Assembly: GCA_000727475.1 (NCBI GenBank)
Contig: KL647289.1
Span: 8,959,896 to 9,023,895, forward strand
Direction: 5' to 3'
DNA length: 64,000 nucleotides
Origin: Sarcocystis neurona
Taxonomy: Eukaryota; Apicomplexa; Conoidasida; Eucoccidiorida; Sarcocystidae
Below the pieces are notes generated by a model that saw only the letters and a list, made by a program, of their open reading frames with translations, searched no databases and was not told the DNA's origin. Numbering within the stretch: the stretch's first letter is position 1; each line of letters starts with the position of its first letter. This document shows positions 60,201 to 64,000 of this stretch, one piece after another. The position numbers were made by a program, and so were the translations under genes.

Positions 60201-63200
60201 CGTCTTTCTCTTTTCGTTTTTTTCTTGTCCTTCATCTCTTCTTCTTCGTGCTCTTCTTCTCCTCCGTCTCCCTCTTCTTCCTCTCATCTGCTGCTCCGTC
60301 CCGGTCTCTCTTCCTCCCGACTCCTCGACTCTGACGCTGTTCTCTCTATTCCTGCAGGCAGACTCGGTTTGTCCTGGGCTGCGGTGCATGCTTGGTCCTT
60401 GCGCTGCGCTTGAGGCGGATATAGTAATAGGGGATGACACGCATATTTGCAATTCTTTCGTCGGGGCTCGAAGCAGCATCGGCAGCAACGTGCTGCTGGA
60501 AAATTGCATTTGCTTTGAAGAAGTTAAAGTCGGGAACAACTGCAGACTCAAAGACTGCCTCCTCGCTCGCGGCTGCGAAGTTGAGGAAGGAGCGACGCTG
60601 CTGAGCGGCTGCATTCTTGGCCCGCGCGTTCGCGTCGCGGCGCATGCGCTGCTTCCTGCCAATACTCGTCTCTGCGTTCCTCCTGCTGCAGCAGCAGTGG
60701 GAGGAGGCCGAGGAGGAGGAGGCGCAGCAGCAGCAAGCGAACAGGAGCAGCAACGAGAAGAAAACGGCGAAGCGTCGGGGCCCGCGGCGGGGGGCAAAGC
60801 GAAAGAAGATGGGGCTGCTGCAAGGGAAGTTGCTCCAGCAGGAGGAGGAGCAAGAAGGAGAAAGGGGAGAGGAGGAAGCGGAGGAGCAGAGGCGACGGCA
60901 GAGGCAGGAAGAAATGACGACGAAGCTGCGTGCTGCTACGCTGCAGACGGAAAAGGACTCCCCGATGCTGCAGCAGACGAGTCTCCTCCTGCTGCGCAGG
61001 CCAAGGGCGTGGCTGCGTTGCTGCGAGCTGCTGCTGCGGCTGCCGGAGCAGTGCCTGCAGCTGCTACCTTGACAGAACCTGCTGGCGCACGTGCTGACTG
61101 CAGTGCGGCTGCTCCTGCTGCTGCTCTTCGCCAACCTGTTGCTGCTCCTGCTGCTCTTGGCCAACCTGCTGCTGCTGCTGGCGTTCCCTACGAATTGAAA
61201 GGATGGAGTGCAGAGAAAATCGCTGCTGTCTCGTTGGGCGAGGGCGGCGTAGCTGCCTCCCTCCCACTGCCGCTGCCTGTCTTTGACGAAGACAGCGATT
61301 CGCAGGAAGAAGACGACGAAGAAGAAGAAAGTAGCGAGGTAAGTGGTAAAAGTTTCTGTTTTGCTGCTGCGTGTACTGTGAGAAATGAAGACGAGAGCCA
61401 CGGAGAGCAGTGTTGGCTGCTGCTGCAGCAGCTGGACTCCTGCAACTGCCGCTGTGGAAAGGAGGACAGAAAGTTAGCCAGAGCGGAACGAGGGCGGAGG
61501 GCAGCTATCTCTGCTGCTGCAACACTGAAGACCACCGATGGCAGCTGCAGCAGCAGTACGAGAAGCAGCAGGAGCAGAAAAAGAAGCAGCAGCAGCGCGG
61601 AGAGGAGCAGCAGGAGCTGAACGAGGGACAGCAGGAGCAGGAAGAGCAGCAGCAGGAGCAGGAAGAGCAGCAGCAAGAGCAGGAAGAGCAGCAGCAGGAG
61701 CAGGAAGAGCAGCAGCAGGAGCAGGAAGAGCGGCAGCAGGAGCAGGAAGAGCGGCAGGAGGAGCAGGAAGAGAAGCAGCAGCATGCACGCGAGGTTCTCG
61801 TGCGAACACGCAACACGTGCCTACTCCAGAAGCTGCGGCGGAGGCGGCAGCAGCAGAGAATATGAAAAGAAACGGTGAAGAAGCATCGCAGCAGCAGCAA
61901 CGCAGGAGGAATAGGCGAGTTAGATACGTCGTCTAGAGAAAGCGTGTAGCAGCAAAGCAGGAGGAAGCAGGGCGCGGCAGCAACACCAGCAGGAGGACGG
62001 CGGGTGCAGCAGGTAGGAACGAGGTGGCAGCACAACAACAAATCAGAATATGTGGAGCACCAAAGGCAGCAATCGTGTGCGGAGCAGCAGCAACAGCACG
62101 ACACGATGTAGCGCAGAGTACAACAACGCGAGCAGGTGAACGGCAGCAGCAGCAGAAATTGTCGGAGCTACGCCTTCTCTATCAAGTCGAATCACTAGAC
62201 CGGCGGGATAAACCAGCAGCAGTATGTGCTATGGCCAGACACACGTCCTTTTGGCTTGCGCGACAGCAGAGGCAGCGAGTGGAACATGTCTGCTGCTTCT
62301 CAGCCAGCAACACGCGAGGAGCAGCCGGTCGACTAACGCGCAACAGAAGCGGCGGCCATGCGAAGAGTCGCATCGAAGCAGAAGAGGCAACAGATAGTCC
62401 TACGCTGTGATCGCTGCTGTTGGCGGCGGCTGCTTCCCGGCTGCTGTTGCTCTTGCGACTGCTGCTGTTGCTGCTTCGCGTGCTGCGTCTGTTGATGTGC
62501 AGCTGGTGCTGCTTGACTTTTGGCTACTGCTGCTCTGCGTACGGCTGTGCGGCTGAGGTCACCTGCGGCGCGGCTCCAAGCTGCTGTTGCTGCTGTTCGA
62601 CTAGCTGCTGCTTTCAATCTGCGTGCTGTGTGGCTCGTGCTGGCGGACCCGTTGATGGGACATGGCTGGCTCTCCTGCGTCGCCTACGTGCTGTTGCCGC
62701 TGCCCCCACGTTGTAGCTTTTCTGCAACTGCTGTCCCAGCTTCCCGGTTGCTGTCGGAGTGCTGCTGCTGCTGCTCCACCCGCTCTGCTGCGGCTTTTTG
62801 TCCCAGCTACTCTGCGTCCGAGTGCACGTGCTGCAGCTATGGCTGATTGCTTCACTCCTGTCGCAGCAGCTGCTGCAGTTCGGCTCGTGACGCTGTTGCA
62901 TCCGCAGCCGCTTCTTCCGACAAGTGTGTACTGTTGTCTGGTCTGCTGCAGTAGTTCTCTACGCGGTGGCGGCGAACATCCGTGCTGCTGTCTACGTGTC
63001 TGCTGCTGCGTTCCTTAACTACTCTTCGCATCTTTACTGCTGCTGCCGCTGCTGCTTGACGATGTGCCTCGTGCTGCTGCTCCGGGCGCCTCCTGTGCTC
63101 GACGCAGAAGGTTCGTATATACTGCAGTTGCAGCAGCAGCTGCTGTTGCTGCTGTCCGTTGAGCGATTGTGTGGCTGTTGCTGCGTGCTGCAACTGCTGG

Positions 63201-63779
63201 CATTGCTGCTGCGTGGGAGGGGGGAAGGTGTTGCGGCTGTCGCGACGAACGTGTCGGCATGTGGCTGCTGCTGCTGCTGTGCTTTCTTTGTGGTGCTGCT
63301 GGTGATGGGCGTCCACTACCGCGCTGCTGCTGCTGCAGTCGTACGTACAGGAATCGGACTACAGCGACAGCGAAGAGGAGACGGAGGAGGAGGAGGCGTG
63401 CAGCAGCGGCAGCAGCGATGAAGAAGAAGAAGAAGACGGACAAGTGGGTCAGCGAAGTGTCGTGGCAGCCGCAGTCGGAAGCAGCAAGAAAAAGCTACTG
63501 CGCCGCGGAAAGCAGGAGAGCGTCGGGAAGGAAGGAACGACTGCTGCAGGAGACAATCAGAGCAGCAGCAGCAGCGTGAAAAAGGAAGAGGAATTTAAGG
63601 CGGAAATTCAAGCCTTTGCGACCGAGGGTTATAATAACCCGAACGTGATGCAGCACAAACTCTTAGAAGTGAAGAGTTATCGACTTGCATGCAACCGCAG
63701 CAACGCCGACGTTCTGCAGCACGCCTTCGCGGTCTTCCTCCTCGTCGCGGCCAGAGAAGGAGGTCCTCCGACGAAGCAG
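50454..63779 (+). CDS. EIF2B5: Translation initiation factor eIF2B, epsilon subunit (3' end outside window)
   Basis: eIF2B-epsilon is the catalytic subunit of the cytoplasmic factor that exchanges GDP for GTP on eIF2. Exons are 50454..51216, 53499..53708, 55821..56098, 57095..57292, 58763..58933, 60358..61338 and 63339..63779, with GT-AG introns; all phases agree and give 1,014 codons so far. Domain order is a Gln/Lys-rich N-terminal extension (about 205 residues), the nucleotidyltransferase-like domain (from LPAVLIAITF, through SDFLLMHV and DVGVYVCSP, to ITRWSYPL), the left-handed beta-helix (IGDDTHICNSFVGARSSIG onward), an Ala/Gly-rich insert, acidic runs, then the start of the C-terminal HEAT domain (LLEVKSYRLACNRSNADVL). 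The catalytic end of that HEAT domain lies outside the window. Introns carry CAG repeats and TA microsatellites. Identity is confident because many separate motifs occur in family order. Confidence 0.88.
51240..52720. repeat. GTATAC/TA microsatellite-rich intron 1 of eIF2B-epsilon
   Basis: Nearly continuous TA-, GTATAT- and CACATA-type simple sequence fills this part of intron 1. Open frames here are Tyr/Ile/His-rich artefacts. No gene is seen. Confidence 0.75.
52890..53152. repeat. Three degenerate copies of about 100 bp
   Basis: Copies starting near 52,892, 52,992 and 53,090 share CTTCGACTACGCAGyCT, a TGTACA element, a TA tract and GTGTATGCAGTAC. They lie in eIF2B-epsilon intron 1. Confidence 0.6.
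53499..53708 (+). CDS. EIF2B5: eIF2B-epsilon exon 2
   Basis: The acceptor TTTGTGCAG rejoins the Gly codon, giving TYTGATEIMIVVKPDEEG, which fits the family turn before the second strand. The exon ends with VEAVGDVLRELF and RPLRS, the conserved GDVLRD segment. Donor G|GTGAGA, phase 1. Confidence 0.85.
55821..56098 (+). CDS. EIF2B5: eIF2B-epsilon exon 3
   Basis: After CTGTGCTGCAG the split codon makes Asp and the protein reads RPLRSDFLLMHVSTFVRGNL, matching the family motif RSDFLLVYGDVISN. Residues GD of that motif are replaced by ST. The exon ends DQQLFSRL at CTG|GTGAGG, phase 0. Intron 2 (2.1 kb) upstream is CTG-rich and gives poly-Leu frames. Confidence 0.85.
56500..56745. repeat. TA/GTATAT simple sequence in intron 3
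   Basis: Several TA runs separated by GTGT-type sequence; no coding signal. Confidence 0.75.
57095..57292 (+). CDS. EIF2B5: eIF2B-epsilon exon 4
   Basis: It starts SSSAGNEQQQ in phase 0 after GTGTCTGCAG, then HFDWIDVGVYVCSPRVLEMF and FDYKSMNGDFIPDVL, the conserved D-x-x-I-x-I-CSP and FDYQ...DF block. It ends YVHPLE at GAG|GTACGA. A 14-bp palindrome (57,271-57,284) lies within it. Confidence 0.88.
58763..58933 (+). CDS. EIF2B5: eIF2B-epsilon exon 5
   Basis: It starts LTDGEVQTPFAACC in phase 0 after TTGCTGCTGCAG, then TCKQAITRWSYPL (conserved RWxYPL) and YKGHGTYQ. Donor CAG|GTGCGC. It is the bridge between the nucleotidyltransferase-like domain and the beta-helix. Confidence 0.85.
60358..61338 (+). 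CDS. EIF2B5: eIF2B-epsilon exon 6: beta-helix and acidic region
   Basis: After TATTCCTGCAG it opens in phase 0 with ADSVCPGLRC, then hexapeptide-type repeats (IGDDTHICNSFVGA, IGSNVLLENC, VGNNCRLKDCL, GATLLSGCILGP). About 170 residues rich in Ala, Gly and Glu follow, then a short conserved-looking LKGWSAEKIAAVSLGEGG and a dense acidic run ending DDEEEESSE at GAG|GTAAGT. The Ala-rich insert is unusual for the family. Confidence 0.85.
61600..61790. repeat. GAGCAGGAAGAGCAGCAGCAG minisatellite
   Basis: About eight units of 18-21 bp read EQEEQQQ on the plus strand. They lie in the eIF2B-epsilon intron 61339..63338. The frame containing them (61,410-61,865) is open and acidic/Gln-rich, so an extra in-frame exon cannot be excluded. 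Confidence 0.65.
63339..63779 (+). CDS. EIF2B5: eIF2B-epsilon exon 7: start of C-terminal HEAT domain
   Basis: After GCTGCTGCTGCAG it reads SYVQESDYSDSEEETEEEEA, continuing the acidic region. A basic linker follows, then EFKAEIQAFATEGYNN and LLEVKSYRLACNRSNADVLQ, matching the family F-x-x-EV ... EI-x-SL-x-A-x-N-x-S block. It ends GGPPTKQ at CAG|GTGAGG, phase 0. The rest of the GEF domain is outside the window. Confidence 0.87.
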
Positions 63780-63899
63780 GTGAGGCGTGGCGTGCAAGTC
63801 GCGGCCGAGGCGATTCTTCAACACAGCAGACAGATAAATATGACTGTATCTGCTTCGCATCCCACCTCGACGCAACAACATTCGGACGTCTACATATAA

Positions 63900-63938
63900 A
63901 TATATTTGTGTGTATATATCCATTTATGTGTATGTATA

Positions 63939-63983
<45 letters not shown>

Positions 63984-64000
63984 GTATATATATACTATAT
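63900..64000. repeat. TA microsatellite at the window end
   Basis: A run of alternating TA (about 63,941-63,974) flanked by TATATGTAG-type sequence, in eIF2B-epsilon intron 7. Confidence 0.85.

Noticed and set aside
1..64000. tRNA, telomeric TTTAGGG arrays, CRISPR, retroelement enzymes
   Set aside because: No B-box-like GGTTCGA context with a cloverleaf, only isolated TTTAGGG, no spaced direct repeats of CRISPR type, and no reverse transcriptase or integrase motifs were seen.

Overview
The window looks like nuclear DNA of an Eimeria-type coccidian (Apicomplexa). Most of it is packed with CAG/CTG trinucleotide runs that cross exons and introns alike and read as poly-Gln, poly-Ala, poly-Ser or poly-Leu depending on frame. 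Intron-rich eukaryotic genes with GT-AG borders sit among TA/GTATAC microsatellites. A block of about 5.4 kb (about 42.7-48.1 kb) almost lacks CAG runs, like the repeat-poor segments that alternate with repeat-rich segments in Eimeria chromosomes. Nearly every frame on both strands is open for long stretches, so ORF length proves little here. I relied on conserved, non-repetitive protein cores joined by phase-compatible splice sites.

Layout. (1) About 0.2-6.9 kb, minus strand: a large protein with an Ala/Ser/Pro- and Gln-rich N-terminus and about eleven Trp-anchored Sfi1-type (centrin-binding) repeats, split over at least two exons. (2) 6.9-11.7 kb: a gap between divergent genes, with CAG clusters and microsatellites. 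(3) 11.7-17.0 kb, plus strand: a long Gln/Ala/Ser-rich open frame with one compact cysteine cluster; it is continuous with the next gene. (4) 17.0 to about 42 kb, possibly to about 48.7 kb, plus strand: an importin-9/Kap114-like beta-karyopherin. Its HEAT-repeat cores match the family in order but are separated by long low-complexity inserts and by introns. (5) About 42.7-48.1 kb: the repeat-poor island, in or just behind the 3' part of the karyopherin gene. (6) 48.9-50.45 kb: a pyrimidine-rich probable promoter/5' region. (7) 50,454 to beyond 63,779, plus strand: the epsilon subunit of eIF2B, with seven exons resolved to the base and the 3' end outside the window.

The three recognised genes are not one pathway: centrosome organisation, nuclear import, and guanine-nucleotide exchange on eIF2. 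They share the CAG expansion, which has lengthened each protein outside its conserved folds. The best-supported model is eIF2B-epsilon, where all exon lengths and phases agree. The karyopherin order is well supported, but it is unresolved whether the low-complexity stretches between its cores are translated. No tRNA, rRNA, CRISPR array, transposase, reverse transcriptase or telomeric repeat was seen.
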